Assembly: GCA_902826155.1 (NCBI GenBank)
Contig: CADEDU010000014.1
Location: forward strand, 79,212 to 107,644
From: an uncultured beta proteobacterium
GTDB lineage: Bacteria > Pseudomonadota > Gammaproteobacteria > Burkholderiales > SG8-39
Direction: 5' to 3'
Length of the DNA: 28,433 bases
The notes under the pieces are model-generated. The model ran no database searches. It was not told the origin of the DNA and worked only from the letters and a program-made list of their open reading frames with translations. The translations under genes and the position numbers were made by a program. Below, in pieces: positions 9,488 to 16,853 of this stretch (positions within the stretch are counted from its first letter, which is position 1; every line of letters starts with the position of its first letter).

Positions 9488-9712
9488 CTAGTTGCAGCCG
9501 CAGCCGCCGCCGCCTACGCCGTAACCGCCAGAGGCGTTCTCCTTGCTCGAATAAATGTGCAAGGTGAAGCGCTCATCGAGCGGATCGCCGTCGAACGACA
9601 TCGAGCGCTTGGCCAGATTGCCTTTTTCCCAAGACTGCACGTTGCCGACGCTGCCGCACGCGCCGAGCGCAACGACCAGCCACAGCGCGACGCCGATGCG
9701 CGCGATTTGCAT
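9488..9712 (-). CDS. DUF4266 family small lipoprotein with C-terminal CGCN
   Basis: 74 residues. The signal peptide carries a lipobox, VALGAC, with C19 as the predicted lipidated residue, so the mature protein would be a lipoprotein of only 56 residues. It contains SWEKGNLAK and a middle segment MSFDGDPLDERFTLHIYSSKE, then a glycine-rich end GGYGVGGGGCGCN with C71 and C73 directly before the terminal Asn. GGAGG lies 6 bases before ATG 9712. It lies between tlpA (31 bases upstream) and the DUF3570 gene (9 bases downstream). The family is of unknown function. The terminal CGC could be a metal site or a thiol-redox or modification site; that is inference from position and context. Confidence 0.88.
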   Translation of the reverse strand: MQIARIGVALWLVVALGACGSVGNVQSWEKGNLAKRSMSFDGDPLDERFTLHIYSSKENASGGYGVGGGGCGCN

Positions 9713-9743
9713 GACGACCTCCGAGAACGCGTGGGTGAGTGGT

Positions 9744-10265
9744 CTATTTCGCCTGGCCGAGCGCGGCGCGGATCTTGGCTTCGAGCGCGGCGGTGTCTTC
9801 CGCGCGGAACCCGCGATGCACTTCCTTCACCATGCCGTCGGTGCCGATCAGCATCGAGCTGGGCATGGTCTTGACCGCGTAAGCCTTGGGTGTGGCGCCC
9901 TTGTCGTCGAAGACGACGGTGAACTTGGCGGGTACCTCGGCGAGAAACTTGTTGGCGTCCTCGCGCTTCTGATCGACGTTCACTGCGAGCACCACCAGGC
10001 CCTGCGCGCCGTACTTGCTCTGCATCTCGTTCATCCACGGGAACGATTGCTTGCACGGACCGCACCACGATGCCCAGAAATCGAGCAGCACGACCTTGCC
10101 GCGGTAATCAGCCAGCTTGATGGTCTTGTCGGCGGCGGCGGGGAGCTGGAACTCCGGAGCGGGCTTGCCGACGTCGGTGGCATGCGTCGGCGCACTGTGC
10201 AGCGCGCCCAGTGCGGCCGCCGCGAGCGAACGGGCGAGCAGATGACGAACGTTGCGAACTTGCAT
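9744..10265 (-). CDS. TlpA/ResA-like periplasmic thioredoxin-family protein
   Basis: 173 residues. An N-terminal signal peptide or uncleaved anchor (about 8-30) precedes a thioredoxin fold of the TlpA/AhpC-TSA type. The active site is C68-G-P-C71 in FWASWCGPCKQSFPWM, and the cis-proline loop is KTMPSSMLIG. Such proteins reduce disulfides in the periplasm, for example on apocytochrome c before heme attachment, and are themselves reduced by DsbD or CcdA. Both a DsbD and two cytochrome-like proteins are in this operon, which fits that role. The start at 10265 is supported by GGAGG. Spacing is 21 bases from the upstream gene and 31 to DUF4266. Confidence 0.93.
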   Translation of the reverse strand: MQVRNVRHLLARSLAAAALGALHSAPTHATDVGKPAPEFQLPAAADKTIKLADYRGKVVLLDFWASWCGPCKQSFPWMNEMQSKYGAQGLVVLAVNVDQKREDANKFLAEVPAKFTVVFDDKGATPKAYAVKTMPSSMLIGTDGMVKEVHRGFRAEDTAALEAKIRAALGQAK

Positions 10266-10286
10266 GAGATACCTCCGGGGAGTTGG

Positions 10287-12212
10287 TTACGAACGCTGGT
10301 TGGAATGAGCGTTGAAACGTGGGTTGAGATCCGCGTCGGCGCGGCCGCGACCACGCCTGCGGGATGTCGACATCAGCCGGGCGAGCGCGATCAGCGCGAG
10401 CAGCACCAGGATCGGATCGATCCGATCCGGTGCGCCCACCGCACAGCCACCGGCTCCGGCGTTGGTGCCGGTCGTGACACCCGATCCACCGCCGTTGGCT
10501 GCCACCGCCGTGGTGCTGCCCGCGGTCATCGCAGTGCCCGCTGGCGCGGTGGCGATACCGCTCAGGTTGATCGCCGCGCTGCCGCTGATGTCGGTGGAAG
10601 CCAGCGCGAGCGTCGCGGTACGGTTGCCCGTCGCGGTCGGTGTGAACGTGATCGCGATCGTGCAGGTGCTCTGCTCGGCGACATCGGTGTTCAGTGCGCA
10701 GGTGCCACCGCTGCGGGCGAACTCGGCGAAATTGGCGCCGGTGAAATTGAAATTGCTGAGCTTGACGGGCACCGGACCGTTGTTGGTCAGCGTCACCGTT
10801 TGCGCAGCGCTCGCGGTGTTCACCCCTTGCGCGGCGAACGTGAGTGCGCTCGGCGCAAGCGTCACGGTCGACAGTGTGCCGGCCGGATAGCCCACGCCAG
10901 AGAGCTGCACTACGTGCGGGCTGCCTCCGGCGTTGGTGTTGATCGAGAGCGTGCCGCTGCGCGCGCCCTGCGCAGTGGGCGTGAGCACCACCTGAACCAC
11001 GCAGTTCGCACCGGCGGCGACCGTCGCCCCGCAAGCGGACTGATAGGAGAAGTCGGCGCCGGAACTCGCGATGCTGTTGATCGTGAGCGCGGCCGAGCCG
11101 ACGTTGGTGATCGTGAGCGGCCTGGCCGCGGTCGGCGAGCCGACGATCTCGTTGCCCAGCGCGAGCATGGTCGCCGAGAGCTGAACCTGCGGGGCGAGCA
11201 CGGTAGTGCCATTGCCCGCTACTGCTACCGTCGTCGGGCTCGCTGCGGCGTTCGAGGCCAGCGACAACGTCGCCGAGCGTGCGCCGGCAGCGATGGGACG
11301 GAAGATCACGCTGACCGTGCAGTTCGCGCCAGGTGCCACCGGCGTGCCGACCGCGCAGGTGCCGCCAGTTGTGAACTCGCCCGCGTTGGTCCCGCCCAGG
11401 CTGATGCTGGAGAAGGTGAGGGCCGCCACGCCCGAGTTCGACACCGTAAGCGTCTGCGGTGCGCTGGCGGTGTTCAATAGCTGCGCTGCAATGAAGTTGA
11501 TTGCCGTGGCCGACAGGTTGATCGCCGGCAACGCCTGTGTGCCGGTGCCGCTCAACGCGATCGTGCTCGAACCGCCGGTGGCGTTGTGCGTGAGTGCGAC
11601 GCTTGCGCTGCGTGCGCCGAGCACCTGCGGCGAAAACGTTGCAGTGATGGTGCACGACCCGCCGACGGCCACGGAGCCGCCGGCCGCGCAGGTGCCGGCG
11701 CGCGTGAATTCACCCGGATTGGTGCCGCCGAGCACGATGTTGGTGAGTGACAGCGCCGCTGAACCACTGTTGGTGACGGTGACGGTCATCGCCGCCGAAG
11801 TGGTCGTCAACGCCTGGTTGCCGAACGCGAGGCTGGCACTCGACAGCGTGATGGCCGGCGCACCGTTGCCGGCATTGGGATTGGCGATGTACGAGGCGAT
11901 GTGATCGGCGTCAGTGGCGTTCACGAAGGTGGACAGGAACCCCATGCCGCCCACGTTCTGCGCGATAGCGTTCTGGATCAGCGCCGGCGCGTTCGCGCCT
12001 CTCAGGATCTTGTTCTTGTTCTGGGTGACGTCGGGTCCATGACAGGCGGCCGCGGCGCAGCCCAGGGGCGCGCCGTTGGTCGTGATGTAGAGCGTGCGGC
12101 CTGTCACCGGGTCGCCCGCGTGCGCCTCGAACGACAGCACGCCGAGTGCCGCGCCCAGGATCGCTGGTGCCAGGAGCGCGCGACGGATCGCGCTGAACTT
12201 GAGTGCTGACAT
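10287..12212 (-). CDS. Cytochrome-c-like choice-of-anchor-D repeat protein with JDVT-CTERM-like tail
   Basis: First gene of the operon, 641 residues. Signal peptide about 1-32, then a cytochrome-like domain (33-115) with C52-AAAA-C57-H58 (C-x4-C-H), GANAPALIQNAI, a possible heme ligand M90 in GGMGFL, and HIASYIANPNAG. Four choice-of-anchor-D repeats follow (about 120-555). The C-terminus is a sorting-type tail: a GGC motif (C590), the hydrophobic segment DPILVLLALIALARL, then an arginine cluster RRRGRGR. This resembles the JDVT-CTERM class of envelope sorting signals, with an extra 18 or so polar residues at the end. The reading frame extends to 12377, but GGAG seven bases before ATG 12212 and the signal peptide support 12212. 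The cytochrome domain is nearly identical in pattern to that of the gene at 3524-5215. Confidence 0.85.
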   Translation of the reverse strand: MSALKFSAIRRALLAPAILGAALGVLSFEAHAGDPVTGRTLYITTNGAPLGCAAAACHGPDVTQNKNKILRGANAPALIQNAIAQNVGGMGFLSTFVNATDADHIASYIANPNAGNGAPAITLSSASLAFGNQALTTTSAAMTVTVTNSGSAALSLTNIVLGGTNPGEFTRAGTCAAGGSVAVGGSCTITATFSPQVLGARSASVALTHNATGGSSTIALSGTGTQALPAINLSATAINFIAAQLLNTASAPQTLTVSNSGVAALTFSSISLGGTNAGEFTTGGTCAVGTPVAPGANCTVSVIFRPIAAGARSATLSLASNAAASPTTVAVAGNGTTVLAPQVQLSATMLALGNEIVGSPTAARPLTITNVGSAALTINSIASSGADFSYQSACGATVAAGANCVVQVVLTPTAQGARSGTLSINTNAGGSPHVVQLSGVGYPAGTLSTVTLAPSALTFAAQGVNTASAAQTVTLTNNGPVPVKLSNFNFTGANFAEFARSGGTCALNTDVAEQSTCTIAITFTPTATGNRTATLALASTDISGSAAINLSGIATAPAGTAMTAGSTTAVAANGGGSGVTTGTNAGAGGCAVGAPDRIDPILVLLALIALARLMSTSRRRGRGRADADLNPRFNAHSNQRS

Positions 12213-12362
12213 CGGATTTCTCCGCTTGTTGAATCCGCTGCGGCCGGCAGATGAACCGAGTCGGCCCGAACCGCCGTGTTGTCTGCCGGTGCCGCGTACC
12301 GTGCATCTGGCGACCGGCGAGGGCTGGTGCTGCCGCGTCGATCGACTGTCGTGGTACAGGGT

Positions 12363-12379
12363 GTGTGCAAATTGCACAC
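12363..12379. promoter_or_regulatory. Palindromic operator candidate 1 (perfect)
   Basis: GTGTGCAA-A-TTGCACAC is a perfect 8-bp inverted repeat around one central base. It lies 151 bases upstream of the start of the minus-strand operon. Together with the copies at 12501 and 12628 it defines a GTGTG-N7-CACAC pattern. Confidence 0.7.
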
Positions 12380-12471
12380 GTCACCATCTGCCGAGAAGGT
12401 ACACCACACGCTCGTGACAAAGCCACCGCCGATGAGGCAAGCGGCCGTCGACCACTGACCAGCGGACGTTT

Positions 12472-12488
12472 ATTAAAGCCGGATTAAG
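12472..12488 (-). promoter_or_regulatory. PmrA/QseB-type direct-repeat box, third copy
   Basis: Read on the minus strand this is CTTAAT-CCGGC-TTTAAT, with cores 11 bp apart, matching 10 of 12 positions of CTTAAT-N5-CTTAAG. It points towards the redox operon, 260 bases upstream of its first start codon, and lies 13 bases from the second palindrome. Confidence 0.4.
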
Positions 12489-12500
12489 CCAACGTGAGAT

Positions 12501-12517
12501 GTGTGCAAAATACACAC
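12501..12517. promoter_or_regulatory. Palindromic operator candidate 2
   Basis: GTGTGCAA-A-ATACACAC has the same 17-bp frame as the copy at 12363, with two substitutions in the right arm. It lies in the middle of the divergent promoter region. Confidence 0.6.
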
Positions 12518-12599
12518 GCAAAGGGGAGGAGGCGCAAGCAGCATTTCCAAATCAGGGGTTTACGGCGGGCATCACTGCGGCATGTGCGTCCGCTGCCCG

Positions 12600-12617
12600 A
12601 CGGCAAGGCGTTGCCGT
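12600..12617 (+). other. Short perfect hairpin in the DUF6502 leader
   Basis: ACGGCAA-GGCG-TTGCCGT is a perfect 7-bp stem with a 4-base loop, ending 10 bases before the third palindrome. No U-tract follows. Its role is unknown and it could be a chance structure in GC-rich DNA. Confidence 0.3.
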
Positions 12618-12627
12618 GCATGCGGGT

Positions 12628-12644
12628 GTGTGCTAATTTCACAC
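12628..12644. promoter_or_regulatory. Palindromic operator candidate 3
   Basis: GTGTGCTA-A-TTTCACAC has the same layout as the copies at 12363 and 12501, with GTGTG and CACAC arms conserved and the purine/pyrimidine steps extended on both sides (GTGTGTGC...CACACACA). It lies 46 bases before the DUF6502 start. The TGCTAATTT inside it could double as an extended -10 element, in which case binding would block transcription of the DUF6502 gene. Confidence 0.6.
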
Positions 12645-12690
12645 ACACAGGAGGTCTCAAGCTCTACCGAGAGAGCGCCGAGCCGATTCG

Positions 12691-13584
12691 ATGCCCAACA
12701 AAGCCCGCCAGAACGTCGGGCAGGTTCCCGAGTACCTGACGCGCGCGATCAGCGAGTCGCTCGAACCGCTCGTGCGTCTGTGCATCGCGCGAGGCATCAC
12801 CTTTCCGGTGCTCGATGAACTGGTCCGTACGCTGTACGTCGAGCTTGCCAGCCGTGAATTCGCGCTGGCTGACAAGTCGCAGACGCAAAGCCGCATCAGC
12901 GTCGTGACGGGTCTGCATCGGCGCGAAGTGAAGCGCCTGAGCGAGCGGCGCGCCTCACGCGAAATCTCGGTGGAGAGCGCCACGCGCGGCGGCGAATTGG
13001 TCTCGAAATGGATCAGCTCGCGTCCGTACATCGACGAGCGCGGCAGGCCGTTGCCGCTCGCGCGCACGATCAGCCAGGGCGGCAGGCGTTCGTTCGAGGC
13101 GCTGGTGGCTTCGTTCAGCAAAGACATCCGGGCGCGCGCGATCCTCGACGAGTGGCTCCGTCTGGGTGTCGTGACGCTCGATGCGGATGACCGCGTGCAT
13201 CTGAACGTCGATTCATTCGTCGCGCCCAAGGGGCAAGCGGAGCAGGCCTTCTACTTCGGCCAGAACGTCGGCGATCACATTGCCGCGGCGGTGGCCAATC
13301 TGCTCGGTGCAGATCCGACGTTCCCCGACCGCAGCGTCTGGCGCGACGAGTTGAGCCCGCAATCGGTGGAGCGGCTGTCGCGTATGGCTGAACGTTTGAC
13401 GATGCGCGTGGTCGCTCGTGTGAATCGTCAGGCCGAGCAACTCGAACTCGCCGACAAGAAAGCGGAAACAGCCACCCATCGGGTGAACTTCGGTTTTTAT
13501 ATCTATAGCGCGCCAATGTCGGATGCCACGACTGCGACGCCGGCAGCGGGGAAGTCCAAGCGACGTTCGCGAAGGTCGCGGTGA
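12691..13584 (+). CDS. DUF6502 family protein, probable DNA-binding regulator
   Basis: 297 residues, soluble, no signal peptide. The N-terminal part (about 10-60) is helical. It is followed by a helix-turn-helix-like segment (about 66-88, QSRISVVTGLHRREVKRLSE), whose TGLHRREVKRL fits a recognition helix of a winged-helix regulator. The middle and C-terminal parts (about 150-265) contain RAILDEWLRLGVV and a long helical MAERLTMRVVARVNRQAEQLELADKK-type region, and the end is basic (KSKRRSRRSR). I recognise the whole as DUF6502, a family without established function. The ribosome binding site directly before ATG 12691 is poor. The three palindromes upstream and the divergent operon make a local regulator role plausible. 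The DUF5666 gene follows after 16 bases. Confidence 0.85.
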   Translation: MPNKARQNVGQVPEYLTRAISESLEPLVRLCIARGITFPVLDELVRTLYVELASREFALADKSQTQSRISVVTGLHRREVKRLSERRASREISVESATRGGELVSKWISSRPYIDERGRPLPLARTISQGGRRSFEALVASFSKDIRARAILDEWLRLGVVTLDADDRVHLNVDSFVAPKGQAEQAFYFGQNVGDHIAAAVANLLGADPTFPDRSVWRDELSPQSVERLSRMAERLTMRVVARVNRQAEQLELADKKAETATHRVNFGFYIYSAPMSDATTATPAAGKSKRRSRRSR

Positions 13585-13600
13585 GCGGAGGGCAATACGA

Positions 13601-15112
13601 ATGAGTTTCGATTCTCGATATTCGCGGACGCGCCATAGTGCCGCCTTGCGGCGGTTCGCCGGCGTGTTCCTCGCGCTCGCGGCGCTGATGTCGTGCAACG
13701 AGGGCACCGACGTGGCCACCGGTCGCACCGGCGGCACCGGCGCGACAGCGGTCGACAACGGCACCGTTGCGACGGGTTCGATCACCGCCTTCGGTAGCGT
13801 GATCGTGCAAGGCACGCGATTCGAGGTCGCGCCCACTACGTTGATTCAGATTGAAGACAACGCCACAGCAACCGAAGGTGATCTGCGCGTGGGCATGGTG
13901 GTGCGTGCCGAGGGAGTGGGTGACGCGGCGAAGCTGCTGGCTCGCGAGATCAGTTACCACGCTACCGTGCTGGGCCCGGTCGAAACGGCGTGCGCAATCA
14001 ACGGCGCGATGACGATGCTCGGCCAGCAGGTCGTGGTGGATGCGCGCACCGTCCTTGACGGCGGCTTCGTCTGCGACGCTACGGCAGTGGGCAAGGTGGT
14101 TGAGGTGAGTGGTCAGGCCGAATCGAGCGGGCGCATCCGCGCAACCTACGTTGGACTGCGTGCGGGCGCGTACACGGCAGGCATGACGCTGCGCGTACGC
14201 GGCAAGTCGAGCGCGATCGACAATGGCGCGAAGCGCTTCCGCATCAACGGCCTGACGGTGAACTTCGCCGCCGCTCAGCTCATCGACTTCCCGGCGAGCG
14301 GACAACTCGTCGATGGCGCGTCGGTCGCGGTGCAGTCGAGCGCCCTGCCGGTTCAGGGCGTTCTCGCCGCGTCGCGCGTGGCGCTCGTTTCGTATCCGGT
14401 CGTGCCCTCGGGCACCAAGGCTGAGGTCGAGGGCTACGTGACGCGATTCGTCGGCCCGACTGACTTCTCCATTGCAGGCAAGAAGGTGACGACGAACGCG
14501 CAAACGACCTATGAGGGCGGGACAGCGGCCGACATTGCGCTCGACCGCAAGCTGCACGTCAATGGCATCTACACGACCGACAACGTCATCGTGGCGACGA
14601 AGATCGAGATCGAGGAGGACTCCTTGAGCCAGCTCGAGGGCTCGGTTACGCAGATCAACGTTGCGGCCAAGACGATCAGCGTGCTGGGCGCCGGTGCTGT
14701 GAAGGTGCAGATCGACTCGGCTTGCAGCTTCAAGGATGGAACCGAGACGGCCGGGCAGCGATTCGATCTGTCGAATCTTCAGGTCGGCAACAAGGTATCG
14801 CTTGCGATCAAACGCAGTGGCACGGTGCTCGTCGCGGTCAAGCTCGAGCGCAAGGAACTGGTCGATAGCTCCGGCGACGCGAAAGTGCGCGGCATCGTCG
14901 AGGCGGTGGCACGGCCCGGCTTCACCGTCCTTGGCGTTCGGGTCGAGCCGAGCGTCACGGCGCAGATCCGTGACACCCAGGGCAAGACGATCACGCGCGA
15001 TGCGCTGTTTGCGTTGCTGGAGGCGAACCCCACCCCGATCGAGGCGCGCGGCAAGTTCGACGGAACGCGACTGGTCGCAAGCGAGGTGCGGATGGCAGAC
15101 AAGTCCGACTAG
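13601..15112 (+). CDS. DUF5666 repeat-containing lipoprotein
   Basis: 503 residues. The start at 13601 is set by GGAGGG eight bases upstream; the open frame extends further upstream into the DUF6502 gene. A basic N-terminus and hydrophobic stretch end in a lipobox, LMSC (C32), so the protein is probably lipidated and periplasmic. The mature part is built of repeated small beta domains of the DUF5666 type, with recurrent patterns such as GSITAFGSVIVQGTRFE, DLRVGMVVRAEG and EVEGYVTRFVGPTDFSIAG. Two cysteines close to each other in sequence (ETAC...GGFVC) could pair. No catalytic motif is seen. It forms a two-gene operon with DUF6502 and its stop is 14 bases from the convergent GMC gene. The function is unknown. 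Confidence 0.87.
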   Translation: MSFDSRYSRTRHSAALRRFAGVFLALAALMSCNEGTDVATGRTGGTGATAVDNGTVATGSITAFGSVIVQGTRFEVAPTTLIQIEDNATATEGDLRVGMVVRAEGVGDAAKLLAREISYHATVLGPVETACAINGAMTMLGQQVVVDARTVLDGGFVCDATAVGKVVEVSGQAESSGRIRATYVGLRAGAYTAGMTLRVRGKSSAIDNGAKRFRINGLTVNFAAAQLIDFPASGQLVDGASVAVQSSALPVQGVLAASRVALVSYPVVPSGTKAEVEGYVTRFVGPTDFSIAGKKVTTNAQTTYEGGTAADIALDRKLHVNGIYTTDNVIVATKIEIEEDSLSQLEGSVTQINVAAKTISVLGAGAVKVQIDSACSFKDGTETAGQRFDLSNLQVGNKVSLAIKRSGTVLVAVKLERKELVDSSGDAKVRGIVEAVARPGFTVLGVRVEPSVTAQIRDTQGKTITRDALFALLEANPTPIEARGKFDGTRLVASEVRMADKSD

Positions 15113-15126
15113 GACGTCGGGCTGCG

Positions 15127-16761
15127 CTAGCGTTGCGGCGCCAGGGGCGTGCGTCCGCGAATCAGGTCGGCCGCGCGCTCGGCGATCATGATGATCGGCG
15201 CGTTGATGTTGCCCCCGGGCATATCCGGGATCACCGAGGCGTCGATCACGCGTAGTCCCTCTGCGCCGCGCACGCGCAACTGATCATCGACCACCGCCAG
15301 GGGGTCGGCGTCGGCGCCCATCTTGCAGGTGCCCAGCGGGTGGTGAACGGTCCAGGCGGTGCGGCGCATGTACGCCATGATGTCCGCGCGCGATTGGACC
15401 TCGACGCCGGGATTGATCTCGCGCCCGCGGAACGCATCGAGTGGTTTCTGGTGCGCCACGTCGCGCACCATGTCGAACCCGGTGAGGAAGGTGTTCCAGT
15501 CCTCCTCGGTGGCGAGGAAGTTCTGATGGATCGCCACATGCGCGCGCGGATCGGCCGAACGCAGCCGGATCTCGCCGCGGCTGGTCGGATGGAGCACCAC
15601 CGGCCGACACATGAACGCGTCCTTCGGCCGCTTGCGCACGCCGGGAAACCACGGCTGCGATTCCGGCGGCACGAAGCGGGTGAGGAACTGGATGTCGGGC
15701 TGCACCAGATCGGGTCGGCTCTTCAGGAAAGCCACGACCGGTCCGGGCATCTCGGTCGCGAAGCCGGTGCCGAAGAAATACGCCTGCGCCATCGCCAGCA
15801 GCAGTCGGTCGTACCGCAGCTTGCCTACGAACGGTCCATCGCCCTTGCGCTCGAACTCGATCCCGCAGGAGATGTGATCCTGCAGATTCTTGCCCACGCC
15901 GGGCAGCGGCACCTTGCAGTCGATGTCGTGACGCGACAGTTCGGTCGGGTCGCCGATACCAGAGAGCATGAGCAGCTGCGGTGAGTTGATCACGCCGCCC
16001 GATACGATCACCGAACGCGTCGCACGCACCGATTGCGTCGTGCCATTGCGTGCGAGTTCGACACCGGTGATGCGCGATCCTTCGACGCGGAGCTTCAATG
16101 CGAGCGTGCGCTGCCACAACGTGAGATTGGGTCGAGCCAGTGCCGGGCGCAGGTAGGCCACCGATGTACTGCAGCGACGTCCACGGCGAATGGTCGATTG
16201 CATCATGCAGAAGCCTTCGTTCTGCGCGCCGTTGAAATCGTCGGTGATCGGATGGCCCCCGGCGCGTGCTGCCGCGAACCACGCATCGACCAATGGATCG
16301 GGGTACTTGTTGCGAACCGTGGTGAGTGGGCCGCCGCTGCCGCGAAGCGCGTTACCGCCTTCGGCCCAGTCTTCCGCCTTCTTGAAGTAGGGCAGGGCAT
16401 CGGCGTACGACCAGCCAGCCAGGCCGCTTGCCGCCCAGCGATCGAAATCGGCCGGGTGACAACGCACGTAAGCCATTGCGTTGATCGACGAGGAGCCGCC
16501 GAGCACTTTACCGCGCGCGCACTCCACCGTCCGATTGTTCAAGTGCGGCTCGGGCTCGGTGAAGTAGCCCCAGTCGTGCAGCCGCTCGAACAGGATCTTG
16601 CCCCAGCCAAGAGGCACCTGAATGACCGGATCGCGATCGGCGCCGCCGGCTTCGATCAGCAGCACGCGCACATCGGCGTCTTCGGTCAGGCGATTGGCGA
16701 GCACGCAGCCCGCCGATCCTGCGCCGATGATGATGTAGTCGAACGAATCGGAGGTGGTCAT
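15127..16761 (-). CDS. GMC-family FAD-dependent oxidoreductase (choline/alcohol dehydrogenase type)
   Basis: 544 residues. The dinucleotide-binding motif GAGSAG (13-18) follows a short N-terminus. GMC signature 1 is visible as GGSSSINAMAYVRCHPADFDRW, and signature 2 as GGVINSPQLLMLSGIG. The catalytic pair is in VHHPLGTCKMG (His) and GGNINAP (Asn). The likely reaction is oxidation of a primary alcohol to an aldehyde with FAD. Sequence alone does not separate choline dehydrogenase from other alcohol dehydrogenases. The frame is open far upstream, but the Rossmann fold starts right after ATG 16761. The SMP-30 gene lies 92 bases upstream on the same strand, so the two may form a catabolic unit for a sugar-like or hydroxylated substrate. 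Confidence 0.92.
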   Translation of the reverse strand: MTTSDSFDYIIIGAGSAGCVLANRLTEDADVRVLLIEAGGADRDPVIQVPLGWGKILFERLHDWGYFTEPEPHLNNRTVECARGKVLGGSSSINAMAYVRCHPADFDRWAASGLAGWSYADALPYFKKAEDWAEGGNALRGSGGPLTTVRNKYPDPLVDAWFAAARAGGHPITDDFNGAQNEGFCMMQSTIRRGRRCSTSVAYLRPALARPNLTLWQRTLALKLRVEGSRITGVELARNGTTQSVRATRSVIVSGGVINSPQLLMLSGIGDPTELSRHDIDCKVPLPGVGKNLQDHISCGIEFERKGDGPFVGKLRYDRLLLAMAQAYFFGTGFATEMPGPVVAFLKSRPDLVQPDIQFLTRFVPPESQPWFPGVRKRPKDAFMCRPVVLHPTSRGEIRLRSADPRAHVAIHQNFLATEEDWNTFLTGFDMVRDVAHQKPLDAFRGREINPGVEVQSRADIMAYMRRTAWTVHHPLGTCKMGADADPLAVVDDQLRVRGAEGLRVIDASVIPDMPGGNINAPIIMIAERAADLIRGRTPLAPQR

Positions 16762-16853
16762 GACAAGGGCCGCAAAGACTCGGCGTGGAGGCGGTCGATT
16801 GCGTGTGCTGTCGCGCCGTGACAGCGGATGATCGGTCCGCGCTTCGTGCGCGA

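Larger units (their letters stand above)
12213..12690. other. Regulatory region between the redox operon and the DUF6502 gene
   Basis: A 478-base divergent intergenic region holding three related 17-bp palindromes (12363, 12501, 12628), a TTAA direct repeat (12472-12488), a short perfect hairpin (12600-12617) and an AGGAGGT at 12649-12655. The AGGAGGT is not followed by a start codon at normal distance. Short reading frames crossing it are not protein-like. Confidence 0.7.

Noticed and set aside
9555..11480. Open frame of 641 codons on the plus strand, antisense to the tlpA and anchor-D genes
   Set aside because: Its protein is dominated by Arg, Gly, Ala and His without recognisable domains. 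It is the complement of repeat-rich GC-rich coding sequence, and the minus-strand genes have signal peptides and ribosome binding sites.
12363..12644. Palindromes as CRP/FNR sites
   Set aside because: The arms GTGTGC-N5-GCACAC have a different spacing and sequence from TGTGA-N6-TCACA or TTGAT-N4-ATCAA.
12494..12818. Small plus-strand frames in the DUF6502 leader
   Set aside because: They overlap the operators and the DUF6502 start, lack ribosome binding sites and are Arg/Cys/His-rich without pattern.
13115..14557. Minus-strand frame of 480 codons across DUF6502 and DUF5666
   Set aside because: It spans two well-supported genes with their own start signals and has no family-like sequence.
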